Of a stretch of 8,335 bases of DNA, positions 1-7,123 are shown one piece after another. Positions within the stretch are counted from its first letter, which is position 1. The number at the start of each line of letters is the position of its first letter. Source of the DNA: Acidobacteriota bacterium. GTDB lineage: Bacteria > Acidobacteriota > Terriglobia > Acidoferrales > UBA7541. A program made the position numbers and the translations under genes. Location of the stretch: contig JAFAZL010000308.1 of the NCBI GenBank assembly GCA_019239815.1, positions 1 to 8,335 of the forward strand, written 5' to 3'. A model generated the notes under the pieces. That model was not told where the DNA came from. It worked only from the letters and a program-made list of their open reading frames with translations, and did no database searches.

Positions 1-327
1 CCAGAGCAGCACCACGATCGCAGAGGGTTTGTTCAAAGAAGCTTGCGCGAGCATCTCCGGGCAGAGCAATCGCATGTAGCTCAACGCCACCGTCAACGAC
101 ATTCCCATGAGCAGGGATCTGTAGGGCAGCGCCACGCCGAACGCCGCAACCCACGGCCGCCAGCTTTTCCAAAGTTCGGTTTGGCGGCGCACAATAAAAC
201 CCATCACGCCGCGCAGCGCTTGCCACGCGTTCTCGCCAGACTCGATCATGTCGCCGAGGACGGGTTCGCGTTCGCTCGGCGGCAGAACCTGCGCGACGCA
301 TTCCACAAACGCCCAGCCGGATTTCAC
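1..327 (-). CDS. PadR-coupled membrane protein, partial (3' end outside window)
   Basis: This reading frame runs from a GTG at 325-327 to the window edge without a stop, giving 109 residues of a longer protein. The first ~60 residues are soluble and contain LPPSEREPVLGDM, then a basic/aromatic stretch (VRRQTELWKSWRPW), then a hydrophobic helix (VAAFGVALPYRSLLMGMSL and beyond). A second hydrophobic segment begins at the edge. From memory of the family, small membrane proteins with an EREPVLGD-like N-terminus often sit between a padR gene and ADOP/MacB-like permease genes in Acidobacteriota; their function is not known to me. The GTG overlaps the padR stop as GTGA, and GGGAG lies six bases upstream (334-338), which indicates translational coupling to padR. 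An in-frame start further upstream is possible but would overlap padR more deeply. Family identity is moderately sure; function is unknown. Confidence 0.72.
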   Translation of the reverse strand, partial: MKSGWAFVECVAQVLPPSEREPVLGDMIESGENAWQALRGVMGFIVRRQTELWKSWRPWVAAFGVALPYRSLLMGMSLTVALSYMRLLCPEMLAQASLNKPSAIVVLLW

Positions 328-653
328 GTCGAACTCCCGGTCGGTTTCGTTGCCCAGGCGACTCCGCGGCTGACCGAAGTGACCGCGTGATAAAAATCGC
401 TCGCCGCCTGAACGCCTTTCGGCGTCACGCGCACCATACGCTTAGCGCGACCGCCGCGCTGCGCGGTCGCTTCGCCCATGAAAGTTTTCAGCAGCCCTTT
501 CGTTTCGAGCCGGTCGATCGTGGTGTAGAGCGCGCCGATCGAGCACTTGCGACCGGTGTGTCTTTCGAGCTCTTCACGGATCGCCGCGCCGTAAGCCTCG
601 TCGCCGAGGCCAGCCGCAGCGCTGATGAGTAGGTATTCGAATTCGCCAAGCAT
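324..653 (-). CDS. PadR family transcriptional regulator
   Basis: This encodes a 109-residue cytoplasmic DNA-binding protein from the ATG at 651-653; an in-frame GTG at 660-662 would add three residues. The N-terminus MLGEFEYLLI is typical of PadR proteins. It is followed by a winged helix: helices over GDEAYGAAIREELERHTG, the recognition-helix region SIGALYTTIDRLETKGLL (about residues 38-55), and a basic wing (RGGRAKRMVRVTPKG, about 65-79). The C-terminal helix is short, as in the small PadR-s1 group that dimerises through it. ATG is preferred because homologues start at this point and because no Shine-Dalgarno sequence precedes either start. The gene overlaps the downstream membrane-protein gene by GTGA, so the two are probably co-expressed. 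A palindrome spanning the start codon suggests autorepression. The effector ligand cannot be read from the sequence. Confidence 0.9.
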   Translation of the reverse strand: MLGEFEYLLISAAAGLGDEAYGAAIREELERHTGRKCSIGALYTTIDRLETKGLLKTFMGEATAQRGGRAKRMVRVTPKGVQAASDFYHAVTSVSRGVAWATKPTGSST

Positions 654-678
654 TAGAAACACATTGTGATACTAATGC
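650..678. promoter_or_regulatory. Nested 29-bp palindrome, probable PadR operator
   Basis: Arms GCATTAG (650-656) and CTAATGC (672-678) form a perfect 7-bp inverted repeat. At exactly the same centre, base 664, CACA (660-663) faces TGTG (665-668). Three less symmetric bases separate the inner and outer arms on each side. The outer half-sites are 22 bp apart centre to centre, about two helical turns, suiting a dimeric winged-helix repressor. The left arm contains the padR ATG and the element covers any plausible -10 box, so binding would block padR transcription. The symmetry is seen directly; assignment to PadR is inferred from position. Confidence 0.68.
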
Positions 679-692
679 TGAATCACTGTCAA
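663..692 (-). promoter_or_regulatory. Putative padR promoter
   Basis: A consensus -35 box TTGACA is present on the minus strand at 687-692. With an 18-bp spacer the -10 candidate is CACAAT (663-668); with a 15-bp spacer it is TATCAC (666-671). Both match four of six consensus bases, so the exact -10 box is uncertain. With the first choice, transcription would begin within a few bases of the ATG at 653, leaving almost no leader, which agrees with the missing Shine-Dalgarno sequence. Confidence 0.5.
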
Positions 693-1242
693 GTTTCTTG
701 ATGGAATTTTGCATCGATTTTTGTTCTGTGGGGTTCGCATGTTCAACGGCGGCCGGTGTTGCCCGCCGGCATCCACAGCCGGTTGCACGCTGAGATTTCA
801 AGTGCGCGTGATGCACGATTTGCGGCGACGTCGATATGTCTTAGGAGACTTACTCAGGTTGCGCCGCCGAGGCCTATCCAACATCACTGGCCTGCGCTAT
901 ATTCCCTCCAGAGAAATCCAAATGTGAGGGCCGGAACATGACTCGTTTGTCGTATTGTGGATCGATGCGGACGGCTTGCTGCGGATCATATCGACGGCCT
1001 TTGAAAGTACGGTTCAAGAGATCGGATTGCCAAGTTCCGATGAGACTTGAGACGAGTTGGCACAGCAAGTTTCCGATAATCCGACTGATCGACGGAGAAT
1101 CCGGGTCACCGCTCCGGTTCCAATGCGTTGACGCTATCATCTGCCAGCATCAATGCATCGACATGACAAGGCCGGAGTCGGGCGAGAGTTTCACGCCGCC
1201 TCGAACCTGGTCCGGCAACAATCAAAGCTTAGAGGGTGGCAG
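693..1242. other. Gene-poor stretch between M28 peptidase and padR
   Basis: No reading frame here has a recognisable domain or a convincing ribosome-binding site, and the short frames on both strands (up to about 115 codons) have irregular composition. A small inverted repeat, CCGGC-N7-GCCGG, lies at 766-782. I see no tRNA, insertion-sequence end or U-tailed terminator, including just downstream of the peptidase stop. The stretch could hold an old degraded gene or a small RNA, but the sequence does not let me claim either. Confidence 0.5.
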
Positions 1243-2874
1243 TCAGCGCGAGGCGGTCCGCACTCGTTGGCTCAGGCCACTATAAAAGCTTTCCGCGTAC
1301 CACGTCGGCTTCTCGGGACTATTGGCAACGCGTTGCGCCAACTGGGCGATGATAGACGTGAACTGCGCAGCCGCAACCCGATCGACCTGCTGGTTCAAAT
1401 CATCGCTTGGCGCGTGATAACGGGTGTGAATCCACTCGTTGAAGGTTTTCTGTTCGGGCGAGTCGGGCAACCAGCCAAATTTGAACGCCAGACCCGGAAT
1501 GCCCCGCCGCACAAAACTCGCCTGATCGCTGCGGATAAAGCGATTTTCGGGCGGCTGCTTGTCGAATTGAACCTCGACATCATTGCGCTGTGCGACAGCG
1601 CGAATGTCGTTGCCTAGTGTGGATTCGCCGAGCCCCTGCACTTCGAGATAGTGCAACGGGAAAAGCGGCAGATACATATCCATATTAATCGCGGCGACGA
1701 TGCTCGAAAGCGGCACGGTCGGATGCGCGACGAAATATTGAGAGCCGAGCATACCTTCCTCCTCGCCCGTCCACGACAGGAAGAGAACGGAGCGCTTCGG
1801 CTTGTCGCTCGAAGCCGACAGAGTCTTAGCGATCTCGGTCAGCGACGCCGTGCCAGCAGCATTGTCCATTGCACCGTTATAGATATTGTCGCCGTCGATT
1901 GGCCGCCCGACGCCGAGATGATCAAGATGGGCGCTGAGGACGACGTATTCGTTTTTGAGTTTTGGATCCGAGCCCGGCAAGAGAGCCGCGATGTTCGTAG
2001 AGCGAATGCCGGGCAACTTTTCGATGGCGACGTGTGCGCGGAAATCTTCTTTGAGATCGAATTTTGGCAGCGGTTTGCCGGCGTCGGCCAACGCGAGGAG
2101 TTCAGCAACGGTATGACCTGAACCTTCGAGAAACTTGTCGGCCTGTGCCGAGTTGATCGTCGCGCGAAACTTCAAGCCTTTCAGATCATTCAGCGCGGGG
2201 TCTGCGAGCGAAATGACTTCCTTCGGCTGGCTCTTTACGGTGCGTTCCCACGGCAGAGACAGTTTTGGATTTGCGATGTTCACATAGCCAATCGCTCCGG
2301 CTTTTCTCAGCGCGTCCCACCGTTCGGACTCAAGTTGGTAGTACGTGCTGATGGGGCCCGGGACGCTCGACGGACGGCCGCCGATAGAAACCGCGATCTT
2401 TCCGCGAAGATCGATTCCGGCGAACTCATCGAAGTGTTTTTCTGGTACAGCAAATCCATAGCCGACGAAGACGGCAGGCGCCTCGACCGAGCCGTTATCT
2501 TCGGTGTAGGCGTGTACCAACGCATCGGTCCCAAGTTGCACTGGAATCGATTGGCCGTTGCGCTCGATTTCCCAGCGCGTCTCGACTTCATTCAAGTGGA
2601 CTACATTGAAGGCAACATCCTGGCGGTATCCCGTTGTTCCCGCCGGCTGCAAGCCCGCGTCGCGAAACTGCTTTTCGACGTAGCCGGCCGCATCGTCAAA
2701 TCCAGCAGTGCCGGTGTGCCGTCCCTGAAGGCTGTCATCTGCCAGATACTGCACATGAGCCCACCAGTTCTTAGCTGCTGAATTCCAATCGACCGCATCA
2801 TCCGCAGCCATGCGCGGCACGGAAGCGATTGCCAATGCAATCGCGACGACGGCAAGCTCGATTCGACGCTTCAT
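1243..2874 (-). CDS. Exported M28 family zinc peptidase with PA insert
   Basis: This 543-residue protein starts at an ATG preceded by AGGGAG about eight bases upstream. Residues 1-24 form a Sec signal peptide (basic MKRR, then a hydrophobic core), so it acts in the periplasm or outside the cell. Residues ~110-260 match the protease-associated (PA) insert (for example APAVFVGYGF and GKIAVSIGG). Residues ~290-520 form the M28 metallopeptidase domain. All expected di-zinc residues are visible: H316 and D318 in SAHLDHLG, bridging D337 in MDNAAGT, catalytic E371 and ligand E372 in SWTGEEEG, D399 in INMDM and H487 in RYHAPSDD. The protein should therefore be an active amino- or carboxypeptidase on peptides; the exact specificity cannot be predicted. 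Length is normal for PA-containing bacterial M28 enzymes. It follows the TonB receptor gene in the same direction after 124 bases, consistent with shared expression or with a separate transcript. Confidence 0.93.
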   Translation of the reverse strand: MKRRIELAVVAIALAIASVPRMAADDAVDWNSAAKNWWAHVQYLADDSLQGRHTGTAGFDDAAGYVEKQFRDAGLQPAGTTGYRQDVAFNVVHLNEVETRWEIERNGQSIPVQLGTDALVHAYTEDNGSVEAPAVFVGYGFAVPEKHFDEFAGIDLRGKIAVSIGGRPSSVPGPISTYYQLESERWDALRKAGAIGYVNIANPKLSLPWERTVKSQPKEVISLADPALNDLKGLKFRATINSAQADKFLEGSGHTVAELLALADAGKPLPKFDLKEDFRAHVAIEKLPGIRSTNIAALLPGSDPKLKNEYVVLSAHLDHLGVGRPIDGDNIYNGAMDNAAGTASLTEIAKTLSASSDKPKRSVLFLSWTGEEEGMLGSQYFVAHPTVPLSSIVAAINMDMYLPLFPLHYLEVQGLGESTLGNDIRAVAQRNDVEVQFDKQPPENRFIRSDQASFVRRGIPGLAFKFGWLPDSPEQKTFNEWIHTRYHAPSDDLNQQVDRVAAAQFTSIIAQLAQRVANSPEKPTWYAESFYSGLSQRVRTASR

Positions 2875-2938
2875 CTTCGATCTCCCTACTTTCTTTCGAG
2901 CGAAATTTGTCGGACCAATTCAATGCAGGTTAAGAGTT

Positions 2939-2981
2939 GCGCTGGCGAGAGTGCTGTGTGCTGGCACTCTCGCTTAGGCGC
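2939..2981. terminator. Strong hairpin between receptor and peptidase genes
   Basis: GCGAGAGTGC (2945-2954) and GCACTCTCGC (2964-2973) form a perfect 10-bp inverted repeat around a 9-base loop. A further GCGC/GCGC pair (2939-2942 and 2978-2981) could extend it across a small internal loop. It lies about 20 bases past the receptor stop. No T-rich tract follows on the minus strand, so it is not a classical intrinsic terminator. It may be a partial or Rho-assisted terminator, or an mRNA 3'-end stabiliser that sets receptor and peptidase levels apart. The dyad is certain; its role is inferred. Confidence 0.55.
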
Positions 2982-2998
2982 TTTCAAATCACCGAAAA

Positions 2999-5900
2999 TC
3001 AGAATACAAATTTCGCGGTGAGCTGAATTTGTCGCGGTGAAGAATCGCCACCGAGTCCCGAACCCAAAACGCTGGTGGGAGCAGAAACGGTAGAAATGAT
3101 CTGGCCGAATTGCGGATTCGCGATGTCGGCCACTGGCTGATCGAAGTTGGGATGATTGAGCACGTTGTAGAAATTCGCGCCCACGACAAACTCCTGGCTT
3201 TCGCCCCAGAGATGGACGCGCGTGCTTTTCGCGAGGCTGAGGTCGGTATTGAAATAACCCGGCCCGCGGAATTGATTGCGCTGCTGGTTGCCGAAGCCGG
3301 TCGCTGCTGTGCCAAAGTCGGCGGCGATCAAGCACGACTGTGTCGGTCCGCTGCAGGTTGGTTGCGATCCGCCAAGATAATTGGCGAAAACCGTGCCTTG
3401 ATAGTTGTTTCCGGCGAGCACAGACGTCGTCGCGCTGTCGGTCACCGTGAACGGCAGTCCGGTGCGATAGAAGAACGTGCCGGATACCGACCAGCCGCTC
3501 CACAAACGCTGCGGCCCATGATGAATGTAATTCTCGATCGACGGCGTCCAGATGTAGCTGGCGCTGAACGCATGGCGCACGTCGGCGTCGTTGTTGCCGT
3601 AGTTCCCGTGCGGGTTCGATGGAATCTGCGGGTATTGGATGCTCGGCGCCGTGCCGTAGCCCCACGCGGTGAATCCGTTGTCCGACACATCGTCGAGAGC
3701 GTGGCTCCAGGTATAGCTGAAGGTTGCCTGCACGCCGTGATTGAGATTGCGCCGCGCCGAGACGACGAGCCCGTTGTATTTCGACGTGCCGTCGGTCTGC
3801 AGTTCCGTCACGTTCGAGAAACGCGCATCGGGCGCAACGGTTGGCAGTCCCGCGAAGCCCGTCGGGCTAAACGCGTTCAGGCTGTTGTTGATGAACACTT
3901 CGTGGATACCGTGATTGCCGACGTAGTTCACGCTGACCGCGGTGCTGCGATCGATCGAGCGCTGCACTTCAAGGTTCCACTCAATGTATGTGGGGTTCAC
4001 GGTTTTTTGCTGCGCGCCGTTATATGCCGGAGGCAGGAATCCTGGGTCAGTCGCCGTGAGGCTCGCGAGCGTGGCTCCTTGCGAAAACCCGTTTACGAAC
4101 GCGGTGTTGTAGTTCGCTACCGATGTGAACGCATTGCCGGGAACATCGGGCGAAAGCGGAACTCCTGAGGCGGTGAACGCGTTCACGTTCGGCGTGTTGA
4201 GCGCGAATCCTTGCAGCACTTGCTGCGGAAAGAAATCGCGGAAATTGCCGATACCGCCGCGCACAACGGTCTTCTGGCTTCCGAAGGGCGACCATGCGAA
4301 ACCGAGACGCGGCTCGACGGCTAGCCCGGTCGTGTCGTAGAACGTGTGCGACACGCCAGTTTCGATCGCCTGGTTGTACGGAATCGTCGGATCGTGATCG
4401 GTCAACTCAAACGGCTGAGCGAAACGCGCGAAGCACTTCGTCAAGCATTCGATGTTCGACTCGCGATCGAACCGCAACGCGAGCGTCAGTTTCAAATTCG
4501 GAGTGACCGCCCAGTCGTCCCCGATGTAAAACCCAAGGTCGTAGGCAGCGAACGGTTGGTTGAGCGCGTTCGGGAATGATTTGCTGAATGTCGTCACGTT
4601 GCCATTGAAAAAGTTGTCGAGCGACGTGACGCCGGTTCCGGCCGTATTGCTGCCGTAGAAAAATACGTTGAGGTCATCGCGTAGGAAATCGACGCCGGCT
4701 TTTAGCGTGTGTTTGCCGATTCGGTACGAAAAATCGTCAACGATTTGATACTGCGTGATGTGACGCCCGACCGGATGCGCCTGATTTTGGCCCAGCGTAC
4801 TGAAGCTGTTTCCCGTGAATTTCAGCTGCGCGGGAAAGACCTTCAGCGTCGCAGCTGGATCTTCGGGGCCGAACAGAATTCCCGACCATTGAAACGCGAC
4901 AATCGCCTGGTTCACGGCGCGGCTGCCGAACGTGTGCGTCTCGTTGAGTTGCCCCTGCCATTCCGGCTGTGGGCTGCTTTGATTGAACGCGGGATTGATG
5001 AGGTCGGTCGTCGTGGCCTGGATGCCGTGATCCGTGAAGATGTGCAGGAAGAGTTGATCTTTCTGGCTGATGATTTGATCGATGCGAAACGCCAGCAGCC
5101 ATTCCCCGGTGAAATTTCCCGGCACGCCCTGAAATTGCAGTGCGCACGGGCCGCCACCGGGTAGAACGAACGTACCGCATCCGCCGTTTGGCAAAATATT
5201 CTGCGCTCGCGAGGCTCCCGCGGCGTTGCTGTAAAGCGAAAAAATCTGATTGTAGAACGGGATCGAGCCAGGACTTACCGTCGCGAGATTCGCAAGCGTC
5301 GCCGCCTCAAACTGCGGGCTCGGAATGTTTACCGCCGATGTCGTCGGCAGCACAATGCGCAAGCCTTCGTTGTTCACGAAGAAAAACGTCTTGTCGCGCC
5401 AGATCGGGCCTCCGATGGACGCCGCCCACTGGTTCACGTTGTCAAACGGCTTCGCCGTCGCACGTAGATTGTTGAAATAGTCGTTCGCGTTCAGCGATGA
5501 CCCGTTCCAATCGTAAATTGCATTTCCGTGGAAGCTGTTCGTTCCCGACTTACTGACGTAATTCACGTTCGAGCCAACCAGACGGCCGTAGTTCCCGGAA
5601 TATCCGTTGTTGACCACCGTGACGCTCTGCATTTCGTTCGCGCCGATACTGTTGTTCGTCGCACCCGATTTGTTGTTGTCGCCGTAGCTGTTGAGATAAT
5701 CCATGCCGTTGATTGTGAACATGTTGGAGTAGCCGGGGAGTCCGAACACTGAGAAGTTTCCGCCGCCTTGCTGCGTGTTCATCACTGCGCCCGGAGCGGT
5801 TTGCGCGACATACGTCAGGTCGCCGCCCGGATTCGGCACAAATTTGATTTGCGCTTCGTTATAGCTCGTTGTGATGTCGCCGTTTTCGGTTTGTACCGGC

Positions 5901-6286
5901 GCGACTTCCGAGGACACGGTCACGCTTGTTTCAGCCGACCCGATGCGCAGTTGCGCCGCGACCGTCGTCGATTGGCCAACCGTCACCGTGATATTTTCGC
6001 GAAACGAAGTAAACCCGTCCGCTGTGATATTCACGACATAATCGCCGGGTGGCACGTACTCAAAATGAAAGACGCCATCGGAACCGCTCGCCGCCGTTTG
6101 ATGGAAAGACGTCGCCTGATTTTCCAGAATTACTTTGGCGTTGCTGACTGCACCTTTGCTTGCGTCCGTGACGGTTCCCGTCACGTAACCCGAAATCGTC
6201 GACTGCGCGCGAAGTGGTTCCACCGACAAGCCAAGCGCGAGCAGTCCTAAAAGAAACACTCCGAGAATCCCCCTAAAACGCACCAC
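2999..6286 (-). CDS. TonB-dependent receptor, Oar-like, with carboxypeptidase-regulatory-like domain
   Basis: This is a 1095-residue outer-membrane transporter counted from the GTG at 6284-6286. That start sits six bases after a perfect AAGGAGG (6293-6299) and gives a textbook signal peptide: VVRFRG, hydrophobic core ILGVFLLGLLALGLSV, then EPLRA before Q, with cleavage near residue 27. An upstream in-frame ATG at 6349 would add 21 residues and spoil the signal peptide; GTG at 6283 is also possible. Residues ~30-115 form a CarboxypepD_reg-like beta-sandwich (GTVTDASKGAVSNAKV, then FEYVPPGDYVV). The plug follows (~125-260; FTINGMDYLNSYG, YVSKSGTNSFHGNAIYD), then a long beta-barrel ending in phenylalanine (LTAKFVF), the usual signal for barrel insertion. 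Length and layout match the expanded acidobacterial family. Such receptors take up large substrates using TonB/ExbBD energy; the substrate is unknown. The neighbouring M28 peptidase makes peptides a reasonable guess only. Confidence 0.93.
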   Translation of the reverse strand: MVRFRGILGVFLLGLLALGLSVEPLRAQSTISGYVTGTVTDASKGAVSNAKVILENQATSFHQTAASGSDGVFHFEYVPPGDYVVNITADGFTSFRENITVTVGQSTTVAAQLRIGSAETSVTVSSEVAPVQTENGDITTSYNEAQIKFVPNPGGDLTYVAQTAPGAVMNTQQGGGNFSVFGLPGYSNMFTINGMDYLNSYGDNNKSGATNNSIGANEMQSVTVVNNGYSGNYGRLVGSNVNYVSKSGTNSFHGNAIYDWNGSSLNANDYFNNLRATAKPFDNVNQWAASIGGPIWRDKTFFFVNNEGLRIVLPTTSAVNIPSPQFEAATLANLATVSPGSIPFYNQIFSLYSNAAGASRAQNILPNGGCGTFVLPGGGPCALQFQGVPGNFTGEWLLAFRIDQIISQKDQLFLHIFTDHGIQATTTDLINPAFNQSSPQPEWQGQLNETHTFGSRAVNQAIVAFQWSGILFGPEDPAATLKVFPAQLKFTGNSFSTLGQNQAHPVGRHITQYQIVDDFSYRIGKHTLKAGVDFLRDDLNVFFYGSNTAGTGVTSLDNFFNGNVTTFSKSFPNALNQPFAAYDLGFYIGDDWAVTPNLKLTLALRFDRESNIECLTKCFARFAQPFELTDHDPTIPYNQAIETGVSHTFYDTTGLAVEPRLGFAWSPFGSQKTVVRGGIGNFRDFFPQQVLQGFALNTPNVNAFTASGVPLSPDVPGNAFTSVANYNTAFVNGFSQGATLASLTATDPGFLPPAYNGAQQKTVNPTYIEWNLEVQRSIDRSTAVSVNYVGNHGIHEVFINNSLNAFSPTGFAGLPTVAPDARFSNVTELQTDGTSKYNGLVVSARRNLNHGVQATFSYTWSHALDDVSDNGFTAWGYGTAPSIQYPQIPSNPHGNYGNNDADVRHAFSASYIWTPSIENYIHHGPQRLWSGWSVSGTFFYRTGLPFTVTDSATTSVLAGNNYQGTVFANYLGGSQPTCSGPTQSCLIAADFGTAATGFGNQQRNQFRGPGYFNTDLSLAKSTRVHLWGESQEFVVGANFYNVLNHPNFDQPVADIANPQFGQIISTVSAPTSVLGSGLGGDSSPRQIQLTAKFVF

Positions 6287-6292
6287 GACACT

Positions 6293-6317
6293 CCTCCTTG
6301 TCCACGCGGACGTGGAC
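6293..6317 (-). promoter_or_regulatory. Leader hairpin abutting the Shine-Dalgarno of the TonB receptor gene
   Basis: On the minus strand GTCCACG and CGTGGAC pair perfectly (7 bp) around a UCCG loop of the UNCG type, at 6300-6317. The Shine-Dalgarno AAGGAGG (6293-6299) begins at the very next base. The arrangement supports the GTG start at 6286, because the hairpin then lies in the untranslated leader. It could protect the mRNA 5' end, keep the Shine-Dalgarno single-stranded, or serve as a protein-binding switch. Pairing is seen directly; function is inferred. Confidence 0.6.
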
Positions 6318-6512
6318 TTCGATGTCATGCGAAACACGTGGCTCCGCATGCAGAAGATTTAAATGTTGAAATCGAAAGGAAAAATTTCGGACTTAGCGGC
6401 TACAACAACAAGCGAACGGGAGGGACACGAAGGCGAGAAATAAAACAACGGTGGGAAAATAGCCGATGCATCCTGATTGGCTGGACTGAAACCCCGAAGA
6501 CATGGTCTCCTC

Positions 6513-6526
6513 TCTACGATCTACGA
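6513..6526. repeat. Short tandem repeat next to tRNA-Cys
   Basis: TCTACGA occurs twice back to back between the tRNA 3' end and the receptor leader. Two 7-base units are too few for a functional claim; it may be replication slippage in non-coding DNA. Confidence 0.4.
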
Positions 6527-6533
6527 CAAAATT

Positions 6534-6607
6534 TGGAGGCGCGAGGCGGAATCGAACCGCCGGTTAGAGTTTTGCAGACTCTTGCCTTACCACTTGGCGA
6601 CCGCGCC
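6534..6607 (-). tRNA. tRNA-Cys (anticodon GCA)
   Basis: A complete 74-base cloverleaf includes an encoded CCA (6534-6536). The acceptor stem pairs GGCGCGG (5' end at 6607) with TCGCGCC, the last pair being a G-U wobble. The anticodon stem is AGAGT/ACTCT around loop CTGCAAA, so the anticodon is GCA (complement at 6573-6575), reading UGC and UGU cysteine codons. The T-arm is GGCGG, TTCGATT, CCGCC. The discriminator base is U73 (6537), the known identity element for cysteinyl-tRNA synthetase. The D-arm contains AGTGGTAAG. It appears to be a single tRNA gene; I see no duplicated 3' end nearby that would mark an integrated element. Confidence 0.97.
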
Positions 6608-6904
6608 AGCCCTGAACGACCCATCGCGAATTGCGACTTGCGAAAGGACTCGCCCCAAAAACACAAAACCCACCGACCAGGGACTCTGGCGGCGGGCATT
6701 TGCACAGAAGCTGACAGAAAACTTTACACGATCAGCTCATCTCCGCCAGAGAAGACACACGTCGGCAAGTACAACAAACCCGCACTTTACCGACACTCTG
6801 ACGAAATGAAAGCATGCCCGTACGATACCTCGAATGCTTAGACGCACAAAAGTCAAAAAATGGTAACAACTCATCTGCGATTTCGATTCTTGAGCATGGG
6901 CGCG

Positions 6905-6933
6905 AACCTTCGCAGGAAGCACCCCGAAGGGTT
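6905..6933. repeat. Imperfect inverted repeat in the intergenic region
   Basis: AACCTTCG (6905-6912) can pair with CGAAGGGTT (6925-6933) with one bulged G and a 12-base loop. It lies about 190 bases downstream of the broken membrane-protein gene and could be a weak transcription end. There is no U-tract on either side, so I do not call it a terminator. Confidence 0.35.
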
Positions 6934-6938
6934 AGATT

Positions 6939-6950
6939 CGATGATCATCG
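6939..6950. promoter_or_regulatory. Perfect 12-bp palindrome
   Basis: CGATGATCATCG is perfectly self-complementary, sits in non-coding DNA and is adjacent to the hairpin at 6905-6933. It could be a binding site for a dimeric regulator, but no gene start is close enough to assign a target. Chance occurrence cannot be excluded. Confidence 0.25.
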
Positions 6951-7123
6951 CCCCGTACATTGAGTCTCGTACAAGAATCCTTGCAGGACTGCGGTGCGTG
7001 CAGGCTGACTAAACGCATGCAATTGCTTCGAGCGTCTCCGCGCGAAACCGCGACAATGCCGACCTCTACTGCCCGGACTGAAATAAACCAAGAAACGAGG
7101 CTCTAGGAAAATGCGCAGAAATT

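Larger units (their letters stand above)
6608..7123. other. Gene-poor stretch upstream of tRNA-Cys
   Basis: I find no credible protein gene in these ~516 bases. Short frames crossing the tRNA or the end of the broken membrane gene are shadows. Recognisable structure is limited to a perfect 12-bp palindrome at 6939-6950 and an imperfect hairpin at 6905-6933. The tRNA promoter should lie just above 6607 on the minus strand, but I could not pick out a convincing -35/-10 pair. Confidence 0.5.

Noticed and set aside
443..463. Loss of a conserved histidine in the peptidase (residues 449-460 read SDQASFVRRGIP, where some M28 enzymes have SDH)
   Set aside because: The Q form is, as I recall, common in this PA-containing M28 subgroup, and the zinc-ligand histidine is supplied by H487. 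Note that this entry's start and end are protein residue bounds near the motif, not bases; the codons fall within the 1243-2874 gene.
874..1140. 88-codon minus-strand frame and overlapping plus-strand frames at 938-1285
   Set aside because: No family is recognised, there is no ribosome-binding site of quality, and the plus frame runs into the antisense of the peptidase gene. A decayed gene cannot be excluded.
1651..2781. Plus-strand frames of 148-156 codons inside the peptidase gene
   Set aside because: They are antisense shadows; the minus-strand frame has all M28 active-site residues and a signal peptide.
2886..3665. 259-codon minus-strand frame overlapping the 3' end of the receptor gene
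   Set aside because: It reads the receptor region out of frame, with Arg/His/Gln-rich low-quality composition, and has no domain or ribosome-binding site.
3110..4168. 352-codon open frame on the plus strand inside the receptor gene
   Set aside because: It is antisense to a convincing beta-barrel coding region, has no recognisable domain, and is rich in Arg, Ala and Val, as mirror frames of GC-rich genes usually are.
6534..6607. tRNA-Cys as an integration site for a mobile element
   Set aside because: I saw no integrase gene and no second copy of the tRNA 3' end in the window.
6514..6705. Minus-strand 63-codon frame over the tRNA
   Set aside because: It is sense translation of the tRNA itself, with no independent coding signal.
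6477..6809. Plus-strand frames with text such as EAESNRRLEFC crossing the tRNA
   Set aside because: These are antisense translations of the tRNA-Cys gene, a well-known type of false protein.
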